Of a stretch of DNA of 64,000 bases, positions 47,298-58,852 are shown in pieces (within the stretch, counting starts at the first letter, position 1; the number at the start of each line of letters is the position of its first letter). This DNA is from Lacrimispora celerecrescens. GTDB lineage: Bacteria; Bacillota; Clostridia; Lachnospirales; Lachnospiraceae. A model generated the notes under the pieces. The model was given only the letters and a program-made list of their open reading frames with translations, was not told where the DNA came from and did not search any database. Location of the stretch: contig NZ_JPME01000004.1 of assembly GCF_000732605.1 (NCBI RefSeq), positions 24,659-88,658 on the forward strand, written 5' to 3'. The position numbers and the translations under genes were made by a program.

Positions 47298-48127
47298 CTG
47301 TATTCTGCGGGAGAAGTACCGGTTGTTTTTTTGAAGATGCGGCTAAAATATAAGGGATTGTCATAGCCGACGATGCTGCCGATTTCACCGATGCCGTAGT
47401 CCGTACTTTCAAGCAGCTCTTTAGCCTTTTTCACCCGGATGGAGGTTAAGTACCTGCGTGGAGGCATTCCTGCATACTGCTTAAAGCTACGGATAAACCA
47501 GCAGGTGCTCATATGGAGCTTTTTCGCATAATGGTCTATTTCAATATCCGTAGATAAGTTTTCATGAAAATAATGGACCGCTTTTTCCATTTCTTTCTGA
47601 ATTTCTGTTTTTTGAAAACCTCCTTCTTCCCTTTGCCGCTTAACAAGCAGGAGAAGCTGCATGAGGTGGAGGGTCGCCAGTTCCACAAAACATGGTCGGG
47701 GAAGCTGTAGTTCGCGGATTATGGTAAGAAATAATTCCTGGTATTTGGAAGATACACCGGTGTATAAGATTCGGCTTTCATCAAAGCCTGCCTGTATGGT
47801 GAGTTCTCCGGCTTCTTTCCCTGTAAAATGCAGCCAGAATACCTCTGGCTTATCTTCCAGGTAATAGGCGTATTTCTGGGGTTCGCCAGGTTTATAGAGC
47901 ACCATATTTCCGGCAGGGACTTCTACGGTCTCATTTTGGAAGGAAAAACATGCCTTTCCTGATGCAATGTATAAAATCTGGTAATCAGGACGTCCGAATG
48001 GCCGTATGGTGGACATGACGGGGTGAGTAATCAGGCGGTAGACGCCGCAGCAGTTTACCTTTAGAGGAACAGAGCTGTCCTCCAGCTCATCGTCTGTCAG
48101 GTTCATATAACCTGTATTGGTGTACAT
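47282..48127 (-). CDS. AraC-family transcriptional regulator
   Basis: A second AraC protein (281 residues), not closely similar to the one at 46443. The cupin sensor domain contains FSFQNETVEVPAGNMVLYKP. The C-terminal DNA-binding domain has YAKKLHMSTCWFIRSFKQY and GEIGSIVGYDNPLYFSRIFK. AAGGAG lies 7-12 bases before the ATG. It is followed upstream by 475 bases without a gene, so its target may be lacZ (about 1 kb away) or a distant locus. Confidence 0.9.
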   Translation of the reverse strand: MYTNTGYMNLTDDELEDSSVPLKVNCCGVYRLITHPVMSTIRPFGRPDYQILYIASGKACFSFQNETVEVPAGNMVLYKPGEPQKYAYYLEDKPEVFWLHFTGKEAGELTIQAGFDESRILYTGVSSKYQELFLTIIRELQLPRPCFVELATLHLMQLLLLVKRQREEGGFQKTEIQKEMEKAVHYFHENLSTDIEIDHYAKKLHMSTCWFIRSFKQYAGMPPRRYLTSIRVKKAKELLESTDYGIGEIGSIVGYDNPLYFSRIFKKTTGTSPAEYRKAAR

Positions 48128-48602
48128 ATGTAGTCTCCTTTTTTATTTATGGGAAGACAATGGGACAATGTCGTTTGAGTATGACTATAACGTGAGCCCG
48201 AGGTGCGCGAGTGAATCTCAAGTTTCACTTATTAATGCTTTCGTGTACAGTTTATATGTTATTGACTAAAAGTTCAATGATAATTTTGTTATTATATTTG
48301 TATATGGGATGTTATTCCGAATAAGAGGAGGAACCCTTTGATAAATATTGAGAGTTTTGTATGCAGAGGGAGATGGGGGTGAAAGATTTTTTTGATAGGT
48401 AAATATCATAAGATAATAAATAGATATTTTAGGTTGAGCCAGCAGGGAATATTAAAATAAACCCCGCTGACTTAGCTGTAATAATTAAACATTGCTCTGA
48501 CTTTTTAATATACAGATTTTTGGTACATATTCACTTTATCAATTTGGTATTTGAAGAAAATGGATAGGCTAGATGTGGGTAATTAATGCGGTGTGAGATT
48601 GA
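48128..48602. other. 475-base gene-poor region
   Basis: AT-rich. A purine-rich AGGAGG (near 48328) and a short frame ending MGVKDFFDR near 48400 look like the 5' end of a lost gene. An imperfect CAGC/GCTG hairpin (about 48439-48473) lies downstream of csp on the minus strand but lacks a T-run. Nothing else is supportable. Confidence 0.4.
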
Positions 48603-48803
48603 TTATGCGATGTGAACATTAACAGCCTGAAGGCCACGATTGCCGTTGGTTGTTTCAAAGGTGACTGACTGGCCATCTTCTAAAGATTTATAACCTTCCA
48701 TAGCAAGACCGGAGAAATGAACGAATATATCGTTACCCTCTTCATCGCAAATAAAACCGAATCCTTTTTGTGCATTAAACCATTTTACTGTACCTTTTTT
48801 CAT
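48603..48803 (-). CDS. Cold-shock protein (CspA family)
   Basis: A 66-residue single cold-shock domain that binds single-stranded nucleic acid and melts mRNA structure. RNP1 is KGFGFI (13-18) and RNP2 is DIFVHF (25-30). It starts [12 protein letters not shown] at 48803; the ORF extends upstream but AAGGAGGT lies 8 bases before this ATG. A roughly 122-base leader with a strong hairpin (48851-48902) separates it from its promoter, as in known cold-shock mRNAs. Confidence 0.96.
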   Translation of the reverse strand: MKKGTVKWFNAQKGFGFICDEEGNDIFVHFSGLAMEGYKSLEDGQSVTFETTNGNRGLQAVNVHIA

Positions 48804-48850
48804 GAAAGATACCTCCTTAATTAAATTTTGTATTTTCCTAAAATCAAAAA

Positions 48851-48902
48851 TCGCATATACTTGTAAATCATCAATAGAATAATGACTTACAAATATATGC
48901 GA
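48851..48902 (-). promoter_or_regulatory. 21-bp hairpin in the cold-shock mRNA leader
   Basis: Arms 48851-48871 and 48882-48902 are complementary over 21 positions around a 10-base loop. On the minus-strand RNA all pairs form, two of them G-U. On the plus strand these would be A-C mismatches, so the structure is specific to the csp transcript. Confidence 0.7.
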
Positions 48903-48931
48903 AATCAAAACTTTATTTAAAATACTGACTC

Positions 48932-48960
48932 AGTGTAACATGGTATTACAAGGAAGTCAA
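48932..48960 (-). promoter_or_regulatory. csp promoter
   Basis: On the minus strand, TTGACT, a 17-bp spacer and TACACT. Transcription would begin near 48925. Confidence 0.65.
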
Positions 48961-49050
48961 GCGAAAGATAATAAATGGTAGTACTAAAGGGAAGTCGAAA
49001 AACTAACAGTATCATTTTGTGCATAGTTTGTTTAATTGGTGATATGGATT

Positions 49051-52174
<3,124 letters not shown>

Positions 52175-52198
52175 AATAAAATCTGTGTTTGTCTTACC

Positions 52199-52245
52199 AG
52201 GCAGGATCGTTGATGAAAATAAACGGTTCTGCCTGCTTTATGTTA
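52199..52245. terminator. Hairpin between lacZ and the recombinase
   Basis: GGCAGGATCGTT pairs imperfectly with AACGGTTCTGCC (two mismatches) around a loop of about 10 bases. The T-run is weak. Confidence 0.55.
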
Positions 52246-52259
52246 TATAGGATTATGGT

Positions 52260-52871
52260 TTACAGGGGCGTTGTTTTTGATTTGTGTTTTTTAATCATTG
52301 TCCGGAACTGGCTGACTGTGATACCTAACTCATTGCTGGCGGTTTCCAGGGTATAGATGCGTTTCTGCCATTTTTCGTAGACCGGGTAAAATTCCTGGGG
52401 AATTGGGGTGGGAAAGCGCCCCAGATGCTTTCCCTGTGCTTTTGCAAGGGCAATTCCCTCCGCCTGACGCTGTTTGATGTTTTCACGCTCCGCCTGTGCC
52501 ACATAGGAAAGAAGCTGCAGGACAATGTCAGAGATCAGGGTACCGATCAGATCTTTATTTGTTCTTGTGTCCAGAATGGGCATATCCAGGATCACAATAT
52601 CAGCTTTTTTTGTTTTTACGATTTCCCGCCATTCTTCCTGTATGTCATCGTAATTTCTTCCCAGACGGTCAATGCTTTTAACAACAAGAACATCTCCTTC
52701 TTTCAATTTTCTCTTTAACTTTTGATATTGGGGTCTGTTAAAATCTTTACCCGACAATTTATCGCAGAATATGTTCTTGTCAATAATCCCCCAGCGCAGA
52801 AGTTCTACTTTCTGCCGTTCCGTATTTTGCTCCAATGAGGAGACCCTCATGTATCCGTAAAAGCTTTTCAT
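52260..52871 (-). CDS. Serine recombinase (resolvase/DNA-invertase family)
   Basis: A 203-residue site-specific recombinase. The N-terminal catalytic domain has YGYMRVSSLEQN (catalytic Ser11) and KSIDRLGRNYDDI (conserved arginines). A long helix (QAERENIKQRQAEGIALAKA) and a C-terminal helix-turn-helix (about 168-196) follow. The layout matches small invertases and resolvases such as Hin, Gin and TnpR, not the large serine integrases. AGGAGG lies 8 bases before the ATG. Two inverted Hin-like sites and a promoter pointing at this gene lie about 190-340 bases upstream. Confidence 0.92.
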   Translation of the reverse strand: MKSFYGYMRVSSLEQNTERQKVELLRWGIIDKNIFCDKLSGKDFNRPQYQKLKRKLKEGDVLVVKSIDRLGRNYDDIQEEWREIVKTKKADIVILDMPILDTRTNKDLIGTLISDIVLQLLSYVAQAERENIKQRQAEGIALAKAQGKHLGRFPTPIPQEFYPVYEKWQKRIYTLETASNELGITVSQFRTMIKKHKSKTTPL

Positions 52872-53060
52872 TAAAATAACCTCCTGTCATTCTTAATTAT
52901 GGCATGAGGTTAAGGGATTATTCTACTATATTAGCATTTGTAAAAAAAATAGTGATAACAATAGTCTTCAAGTCAAAATATAAAAATGAAACCTAGATAA
53001 GTAAGCGATGCTTATTTGGCTGGAATCTTTGCATGTAAAATAATAATTATATCATCAGAT

Positions 53061-53094
53061 TATTTGATAAAAAGGTACACCTTTTTATCAAATA
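53061..53094. repeat. 34-bp palindrome, candidate recombination site 1
   Basis: Two 16-bp perfectly complementary arms flank the central dinucleotide AC (53077-53078). The inner 26 bp (12+2+12) have the format of Hin/Gin crossover sites, with half-site TGATAAAAAGGT. Confidence 0.65.
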
Positions 53095-53119
53095 GAAATG
53101 TCACAAAAATGCTACATAT

Positions 53120-53148
53120 ATTATAAGCACTATTACGACAAAATACAA
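53120..53148 (-). promoter_or_regulatory. Promoter inside the putative invertible segment
   Basis: On the minus strand, TTGTAT, a 17-bp spacer and TATAAT. It points through site 1 towards the recombinase gene. Confidence 0.65.
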
Positions 53149-53192
53149 CATATTTCGCACATTTTATTCCTATTTTCTTTACATTTCGCCAG

Positions 53193-53218
53193 TGATACCA
53201 AGGTGTACCTTTTTGTTA
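53193..53218. repeat. Candidate recombination site 2, inverted relative to site 1
   Basis: TGATACCAAGGT, the dinucleotide GT (53205-53206) and ACCTTTTTGTTA. The halves differ from those of site 1 at 2 and 3 positions. A 15-mer, AAGGTGTACCTTTTT (53200-53214), is identical to the minus strand of site 1. A third AAGGTGTA starts at 53221, 21 bp on. Confidence 0.6.
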
Positions 53219-53229
53219 TTAAGGTGTAA

Positions 53230-53377
53230 CCGCAAGAAAAACCAGTTTTGTCTGCTTCTGGCAGACCGGGATTTCAGGGCGGACTTTATTGATATGGTGA
53301 TTACAGAGATGGGAAAGTTACAAGATAAGCATGGTAGATTATGGGGGTGGAGATGTAAAGGTGGAAGTATTTTATAA
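53230..53377 (+). pseudogene. Possible gene remnant
   Basis: A frame reading RKKNQFCLLLADRDFRADFI and on to GKLQDKHGRLWGW looks protein-like. It has no start or ribosome site, and its 5' end runs into the recombination-site repeats. I do not recognise the family. Confidence 0.3.
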
Positions 53378-53477
53378 TATTAGCAGCAAAAAGAAGATAT
53401 GTGTTTCAATAATCAAAGGTGTTAAAACGCTTATGGATCGAAAGCCATAAAACGGTCCCGTTCATTAATGACTGGCA

Positions 53478-53511
53478 TTTCAATGATACTTAGAAATCCG
53501 TTTCATTGAAA
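53478..53511 (+). promoter_or_regulatory. 9-bp hairpin in the chemoreceptor leader
   Basis: TTTCAATGA and TCATTGAAA flank a 16-base loop, 43 bases before the ATG. Confidence 0.35.
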
Positions 53512-53553
53512 GCATCTGAATTTTACGAAAATAATGATACGAGGAAAATACAC

Positions 53554-55773
53554 ATGAAAATAGGAAAAGGAAACACGCGGCGGAACAAATACAGGAAAAT
53601 TTCGGAGAAAATTGCAATCGTGATCACAGCCGCGTTGCTTATGGTTTTTGCCGTTTTAAGTATAGTAACCATCTATTTGTCAGGTCAGACAACCAGTACG
53701 GCTGTCAGCGCCGAGCTTACAAATCTGGCTCATGCAAATGGAAACCAGGTACAAGCGATTCTGGATGCCGCGTCCAAAGAGGCATCAGCAATGCAGGATT
53801 ATCTTGAAAAGTCATTTGACCAGGGAACTGCGGTCATTTCTTCTCCCGAAAACGTTAAGGTAAAAAGCGCAGTATATCACAAGGAAATGTCTGATTTAGA
53901 TATTGAAGTGGAAAATTATTTAATTAACAGTATGTGTTCTGCTGTTATGGGCGATGAGGATATTGTTGGGTTGGGAATATTTTTTGAGCCTGGCAAGTTT
54001 GATAAAAATATCGAGGATTATACGTTGTATGTAAGCGGTGAGGATGCTGCCAAGAATAAAGCACAGTCCTTTGGTGCCTACAGTGATTACAGCAATAAGG
54101 AATATTATAAGCCTGTGAAAGAAACCGGGAAGCCTTATTTCACAAAGCCTATCAAATATCAGGGAGTCACCATGATCACTGCTGCATATCCCGTCATATG
54201 TAATAATGAGTTTCAGGGGGTAATAGTAGCTGATATTGATGTTGGTAAGTTTAGTAAAATAACCACTTCTTCCGAAGAATATAAAACACTATATGTCGGT
54301 ATTCTAACCGATGATTTTACCACGGTATATGACAGCGAATATGCTGATGACATTGGCCATAATTTGGCTGAATTTTTAAAAGATCCAAAGGATATGCAGA
54401 AGATTACTGATGGAGCAGCTTTGGGAAAGGCTTTTTCCTGTACCACTGTCCGGGAGGATGGACATAAAGTAGCCCGGTATTTCTACCCCATCAATGTGGA
54501 GGGGACCCATTGGTGGGCACAGACGGTGTTGGAAACTTCTGATTTAAATAAAAATACCAAAATATTAACGGCTGCCATTGGGATTGTATCTGCATTGTCA
54601 CTGATTGCTGTGGTCGCCATCGTTATCATTGTTTTAAGAAAAGCACTGAAGCCGATTAACGGCGTGGTTTCTGCTGCTGCTTTAATTGCTTCCGGTAACC
54701 TGGCGATCCAGGTGGATACAAAAAGCAATGATGAGATCGGGGTTCTTTCCAGAACCTTTACGGAAATGGCGGGGAATTTACGGTTCATCATTCAGGATAT
54801 TAAATACTTATTGGAGGAAATGAGCAGGGGCAATTTCAGGATCAATACGGAATATGAAGAAAAATACATTGGCGATTATCAGGAGATATTAATTGCCATG
54901 CGAACCATTAACTGTAATTTAAGCGATACTCTTGCGGAAATTAATACGGCCTCTGATCAGGTATCGGCAGGAGCGGGGCAGATGTCAGACAGTGCACAGA
55001 CCTTAAGCCAGGGAGCGGCGGAGCAGGCAAGCTCCGTGGAAGAGCTTACGTCTACCATCACGGAAATTTCGGAAAGAATCAAAAACAACGCAGACAATGC
55101 GCAGCAGGCCAGCCGCTTATCAGAGGAATCAGGAGAAGAGGTTGGGGAAAGCAACCAGCAAATGCAGCTGCTCATGAAGGCAATGGAGGAAATCACCGAT
55201 ACTTCCCAGGAAATCGGTAAAATTATCAGATCCATTGATGACATTGCTTTCCAGACGAACATCCTGGCTTTAAATGCTGCTGTGGAAGCAGCCCGTGCCG
55301 GTGAGGCAGGCAAGGGATTTTCTGTGGTGGCAGATGAGGTGCGAAACCTTGCAGGAAAGTCGGCCGAAGCTGCCAAAAACACTACGGCATTGATTGAAAG
55401 TACTGTAGATGCAATTGAGAAGGGCAGGCTGCTGGCAGATAAAGCAGCCGGATCACTTCTTATGGTTGTAGAAACGTCCAGGAGCGTGGATGAAAGAATC
55501 CGGCAGATAGCGAAAGCTTCTGATGAAGAATCTTATGCGGTTACACAGATTGCAGCAGGACTTGAACAGATTTCATCAGTTGTACAAACCAATTCCGCAA
55601 CATCAGAAGAAAGTGCGGCGGCAAGTGAAGAACTTTCGGGACAGGCGCAGATGTTAAAGAGTCTGGTAAACCGATTTAAGCTAAGAGATGCAGGGGAAAG
55701 GATTGTAAGTCATGAGGCCTCAGGTCCAGCCATAGAACCAGCTGATGATTATGGCGCTGGCAGTAAATATTAA
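53554..55773 (+). CDS. Methyl-accepting chemotaxis protein with Cache sensor domain
   Basis: A 739-residue transmembrane chemoreceptor. Membrane helix 1 (about 18-42) is followed by an extracellular dCache-like sensor domain (about 45-335), helix 2 (about 343-365), a HAMP domain (about 366-420) and a long signalling coiled coil. The hairpin tip is [28 protein letters not shown] (near 570-595). It relays an unknown ligand signal to CheA/CheW, consistent with a motile cell (motAB in this window). ATG 53554 with GAGG 9 bases upstream is preferred over TTG 53506, which lies in a hairpin. Monocistronic. Confidence 0.92.
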   Translation: MKIGKGNTRRNKYRKISEKIAIVITAALLMVFAVLSIVTIYLSGQTTSTAVSAELTNLAHANGNQVQAILDAASKEASAMQDYLEKSFDQGTAVISSPENVKVKSAVYHKEMSDLDIEVENYLINSMCSAVMGDEDIVGLGIFFEPGKFDKNIEDYTLYVSGEDAAKNKAQSFGAYSDYSNKEYYKPVKETGKPYFTKPIKYQGVTMITAAYPVICNNEFQGVIVADIDVGKFSKITTSSEEYKTLYVGILTDDFTTVYDSEYADDIGHNLAEFLKDPKDMQKITDGAALGKAFSCTTVREDGHKVARYFYPINVEGTHWWAQTVLETSDLNKNTKILTAAIGIVSALSLIAVVAIVIIVLRKALKPINGVVSAAALIASGNLAIQVDTKSNDEIGVLSRTFTEMAGNLRFIIQDIKYLLEEMSRGNFRINTEYEEKYIGDYQEILIAMRTINCNLSDTLAEINTASDQVSAGAGQMSDSAQTLSQGAAEQASSVEELTSTITEISERIKNNADNAQQASRLSEESGEEVGESNQQMQLLMKAMEEITDTSQEIGKIIRSIDDIAFQTNILALNAAVEAARAGEAGKGFSVVADEVRNLAGKSAEAAKNTTALIESTVDAIEKGRLLADKAAGSLLMVVETSRSVDERIRQIAKASDEESYAVTQIAAGLEQISSVVQTNSATSEESAAASEELSGQAQMLKSLVNRFKLRDAGERIVSHEASGPAIEPADDYGAGSKY

Positions 55774-55822
55774 TAGAAATACACGGACGGCAGTGCCGGT
55801 ACCTGAGGTTTTGAATGAAAAT

Positions 55823-55866
55823 ACCGGTTATGGCGGGAGCATGTAATGCTTCCCGCCATAACCGGT
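55823..55866. terminator. 20-bp hairpin between the chemoreceptor and thiD
   Basis: ACCGGTTATGGCGGGAGCAT pairs with its complement over 20 bp with a single bulged base. The T-rich tail (TATTTTCATT) is on the minus strand, so it mainly ends the thi operon. Confidence 0.82.
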
Positions 55867-55887
55867 TAATAAGCCTATTGGTGATTT

Positions 55888-56688
55888 TTAAGTTCTCCAT
55901 CCATGCCATAAAGGCCCCCGTCCTTTTCCCAGATTTAATCCGGCTTTTAATGCTCCGTTTAGATAGGACTTTGCCATCCGAATGCTTTCTTCTAATTCCA
56001 TGCCTAAAGCCAGTCCGCAGGCAATGGCAGAAGATAGGGTGCATCCGGTTCCATGGGTATTTGGATTGTCGATCCGTTCTCCTGGAAACCAGGTGACAGT
56101 TCCGTTACAGCATAGAACATCGTCAGCTTCCTTGGAACTATGGCCTCCTTTTAACAGAAAAGATACTTGAAAGATATGGAAAAGCTTCATTGCGGCTTCT
56201 TCCATATCTTTTCTGCTGTATATCCGGCTCCCTTTTGTGGATAAAAGTGCTTCTGCCTCCGGGATATTGGGGGTAACTAAAGCAGCCAGGGGAAACAGCC
56301 TGCTTGTTAAAGTCTTAACATCCTGCGGCTTTAAAAGAGAATGCCCGCTGGTGGATACCATGACAGGGTCCACGATCACAGGAGAACGGTTATATTTTCC
56401 CAGTTTTTCCGCAATGATTTCTATAGAAGTGGAAGTCCCGGCCATGCCGATCTTTACTGCTTTTGGCGGAATGTCTGTAAATACTGCCTCCAGTTGGGCG
56501 GCAAGCATTTCCTGACTAACCGTTTCCGTCAGAAAAACCCCTGTAGTATTTTGGGCGACCAGGGCGGTAATAACGCTTGAGCCGTAGACACCCAAAGCCG
56601 CAGCAGTCTTTAAATCTGCCTGTATTCCGGCTCCGCCGCTGGGATCGGTGCCTGCAATGGTAAGGAAAGAAGGAAGAATCAGACTCAT
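55888..56688 (-). CDS. thiD: Hydroxymethylpyrimidine (phosphate) kinase
   Basis: Phosphorylates HMP and HMP-P to HMP-PP for thiamine synthesis. The 266-residue ribokinase-fold protein has FLTIAGTDPSGGAGIQADLK at the N-terminus, VDPVMVSTSGH, and the anion-hole/catalytic NTHGTGCTLSSAIACGLA near 212. Last gene of the thi operon; its start overlaps the thiE stop by four bases. Confidence 0.96.
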   Translation of the reverse strand: MSLILPSFLTIAGTDPSGGAGIQADLKTAAALGVYGSSVITALVAQNTTGVFLTETVSQEMLAAQLEAVFTDIPPKAVKIGMAGTSTSIEIIAEKLGKYNRSPVIVDPVMVSTSGHSLLKPQDVKTLTSRLFPLAALVTPNIPEAEALLSTKGSRIYSRKDMEEAAMKLFHIFQVSFLLKGGHSSKEADDVLCCNGTVTWFPGERIDNPNTHGTGCTLSSAIACGLALGMELEESIRMAKSYLNGALKAGLNLGKGRGPLWHGWRT

Positions 56689-57326
56689 GGGCTCACCACC
56701 TTTAAAAGCTGTTCTTTTAAGTGACGGACGGCTGCGGTTATATCCTTTTGCCCAAAGATGCCGGAAACCACAGCAGCTCCGGCCACGCCTGTTCCTTTTA
56801 AGCTGGAAACATTTTCAACCGTAATTCCCCCGATGGCAACTACCGGAATAGGAACACTACGGCAGATTGCAGACAGCTGTTCCAGGGTTAAGGGAATGGC
56901 ATCCTTTTTTGTAGTGCTTGGGAAGATAGCCCCGGATCCGATATAATCTGCGCCGTCCATAAATGCGTCTTTAGCTTGGCTTACGTCTTTGGCAGTAACG
57001 CCCAGGATACGGTCCGGCCCGATTAACCGGCGGACCTCGGAAGGTGATAAATCATCTTGTCCAACGTGCACACCGTCCGCACCGCACCTAAGGGCAATCT
57101 CCACATCATCGTTGATGATTAACGGGACCCCATAATGCTTCGTAAGCTCACGGACAAGTAAGGCTTCTTCCAGGAAAGCACGTTTATCCAGGCCCTTTTC
57201 ACGGAGCTGGAGAAGGGTCACTCCGGCAGAAAGCGCTTCTTCGATTTGTTCTGTTAAGGTTTTTTCTCCAGTAAATGCCTGGTCTGTTACCCCATAGAGA
57301 AAAAGCATGTCTTTATGAAATTTCAA
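56685..57326 (-). CDS. thiE: Thiamine phosphate synthase
   Basis: Joins HMP-PP and thiazole phosphate to give thiamine phosphate. The 213-residue TIM-barrel protein has QLREKGLDKRAFLEEA, LIINDDVEIALRCGADGVHVGQ, DYIGSGAIFPSTTKKDA and VVAIGGITVENVSSL. It overlaps thiM by 14 bases and thiD by four, so it is translationally coupled on both sides. Confidence 0.97.
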   Translation of the reverse strand: MKFHKDMLFLYGVTDQAFTGEKTLTEQIEEALSAGVTLLQLREKGLDKRAFLEEALLVRELTKHYGVPLIINDDVEIALRCGADGVHVGQDDLSPSEVRRLIGPDRILGVTAKDVSQAKDAFMDGADYIGSGAIFPSTTKKDAIPLTLEQLSAICRSVPIPVVAIGGITVENVSSLKGTGVAGAAVVSGIFGQKDITAAVRHLKEQLLKVVSP

Positions 57327-58200
57327 TATTGATCCCTCCTTTTAAGGTGCTTTCTTCTAAAAGGCTTACTTCGTCTAGAAAGCAGCAGCGGAAGCTTCCT
57401 GTCCCGCCGGAAATCGTTTCCACTCGTTTAGCCGCCCGCTCCCCGCAAAGACCGGCAGCAGCTGTGGCAAGAACAGCTGCCTTGAGTATGTCATTCTGTG
57501 AGGGAGTGGGGTCGATGGCGGCTATATAGGCAGCAATTATGCCATCCAGCATGCAGCCGCTTCCTGTAATGCGGGACATTTGAGGGCAACCGTTCCTGAT
57601 AAGCCAGTCTTCCTTCCCGTTTGAAACAATATCAATGGCTCCTGTCATAACAGTCACGGCACCGGTAGCAGCGCTTAATGCCCTGGCGGTTTCCTTAAGA
57701 GATTTAAGGGTATCTTCCCTTATCTCATCAGAAAAGGAAGCATCAACTCCCCGGGCGGGAGATACAGAGCCGTTTCCGTCCCCTGCGTTTTGTCCGGTCA
57801 GCTCCTTTAACAGAACCCGCAGCTCGGAGGCATTTCCCCTGATAACGGTTACCTTCACTTCCTTTAATAGGGAGAGAGCCGTTTCGGTCCGATAACGGGA
57901 AGCGCCGATCCCCACCGGGTCAAAGATGACAGGGAGGTTTCGCCGGTTTGCTTCCAGCCCGGCATTTATCATAGTGGATTTGGTCGTTTCTTTCGGAGTT
58001 CCAATGTTCAAAAGAAGGCAGTGGGATAAGGCGGTTATCTCCGAAACCTCTTCCGGCTGGTCTGCCATAATGGGAGAACCACCGCAGGCTAAAATGATAT
58101 TTGCTACGTCTCCGGCCGTAACATAATTGGTGATACAGTGGATAACGGGCCGTTTTTCCCTGACCAATCCTGTCAGGGAATCATTGATCTTTATGCTCAT
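57313..58200 (-). CDS. thiM: Hydroxyethylthiazole kinase
   Basis: Salvages the thiazole moiety by phosphorylation. The 295-residue ribokinase-like protein has HCITNYVTAGDVANIILACG, MADQPEEVSEI, FDPVGIGASRYRT, NASELRVL and the active-site RITGSGCMLDGIIAAY near 215. Third in the operon, 15 bases after thiW. Confidence 0.97.
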   Translation of the reverse strand: MSIKINDSLTGLVREKRPVIHCITNYVTAGDVANIILACGGSPIMADQPEEVSEITALSHCLLLNIGTPKETTKSTMINAGLEANRRNLPVIFDPVGIGASRYRTETALSLLKEVKVTVIRGNASELRVLLKELTGQNAGDGNGSVSPARGVDASFSDEIREDTLKSLKETARALSAATGAVTVMTGAIDIVSNGKEDWLIRNGCPQMSRITGSGCMLDGIIAAYIAAIDPTPSQNDILKAAVLATAAAGLCGERAAKRVETISGGTGSFRCCFLDEVSLLEESTLKGGINIEIS

Positions 58201-58215
58201 ATCCGGCGTCCCCCC

Positions 58216-58770
58216 CTATTCATTGATGAGCTGCTCAAAATAGGAAAAAAGCCCAAGGCGGCGCAGAATTGCCAGTAAAATTGCAGCCATAATGGTTCCA
58301 GCCAGAGTGCTCATGAAAAATGGAGCAACAAAGAAGAACACAGCTACCTCTTTTCCCATGAGAACGGCGGCCACCGGATAGCAGAGCAGTCCTCCGATCA
58401 GCCCGGTTCCGACCACTTCTCCAAGATAGGCGGGCAAAAGCTTCCTGGTTCTTTGATACAGATAAGCTCCAAGAAATGCGCCAGCCATGCTTCCCGGAAA
58501 GGCAAGCAGGCTCCCGGTTCCCATGAGATTTCGTATGAGAGAAGTACAAAACGCCATGGAAACACCATAGACAGGTCCTAAGAACACTCCGGCTATAACA
58601 TTAGCCAGATGCTGTATCGGAAAGCATTTGGAAGCTCCCACCGGGATGGAAAAACCTGAGAGTGCCACGGTAAGGGCTGTCAGCATTCCGTTTATCACCA
58701 GCTTTTTCACCCGTACTCTTGAACCAGCAGAAGATTTGCTATAAGTTGTTTGCGATATTTGATCTTTCAT
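58216..58770 (-). CDS. thiW: ThiW-type ECF-transporter substrate-binding (S) component
   Basis: A 184-residue membrane protein with five or six helices and the ThiW-like motif GASKCFPIQHLANVIAGVFL (about 46-65). It would pair with the shared EcfAAT energising module to import the thiazole precursor used by ThiM, its neighbour. The operon position between thiC and thiM and the riboswitch upstream support this. GGAGGAAC precedes the ATG. Confidence 0.88.
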   Translation of the reverse strand: MKDQISQTTYSKSSAGSRVRVKKLVINGMLTALTVALSGFSIPVGASKCFPIQHLANVIAGVFLGPVYGVSMAFCTSLIRNLMGTGSLLAFPGSMAGAFLGAYLYQRTRKLLPAYLGEVVGTGLIGGLLCYPVAAVLMGKEVAVFFFVAPFFMSTLAGTIMAAILLAILRRLGLFSYFEQLINE

Positions 58771-58852
58771 GAAAGTTCCTCCTATTTATGTAATTTCAAC
58801 CTGACAAGCAGGGGTGCAGATTGCAAATATCTGATTGACTTTCCACAAAATA

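Larger units (their letters stand above)
52872..53553. other. Recombination-site and promoter region upstream of a chemoreceptor gene
   Basis: This 682-base gap holds the palindrome at 53061-53094, the related site at 53194-53219, a promoter between them (53120-53148, minus), a third half-copy (53221-53231), a possible coding remnant (53230-53377), a TTATGG/CCATAA hairpin near 53432-53451 and a 9-bp hairpin at 53478-53511. Confidence 0.6.

Noticed and set aside
53192..53377. 61-codon ORF starting inside the recombination-site repeats
   Set aside because: Its GTG start lies in the repeat, with no ribosome site; kept only as a possible remnant from about 53230.
53420..53460. Sigma-28-type promoter before the chemoreceptor (TAAA...GCCATAAA)
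   Set aside because: The spacer is 17 rather than 15 bases, and the same bases form a TTATGG/CCATAA hairpin; not convincing.
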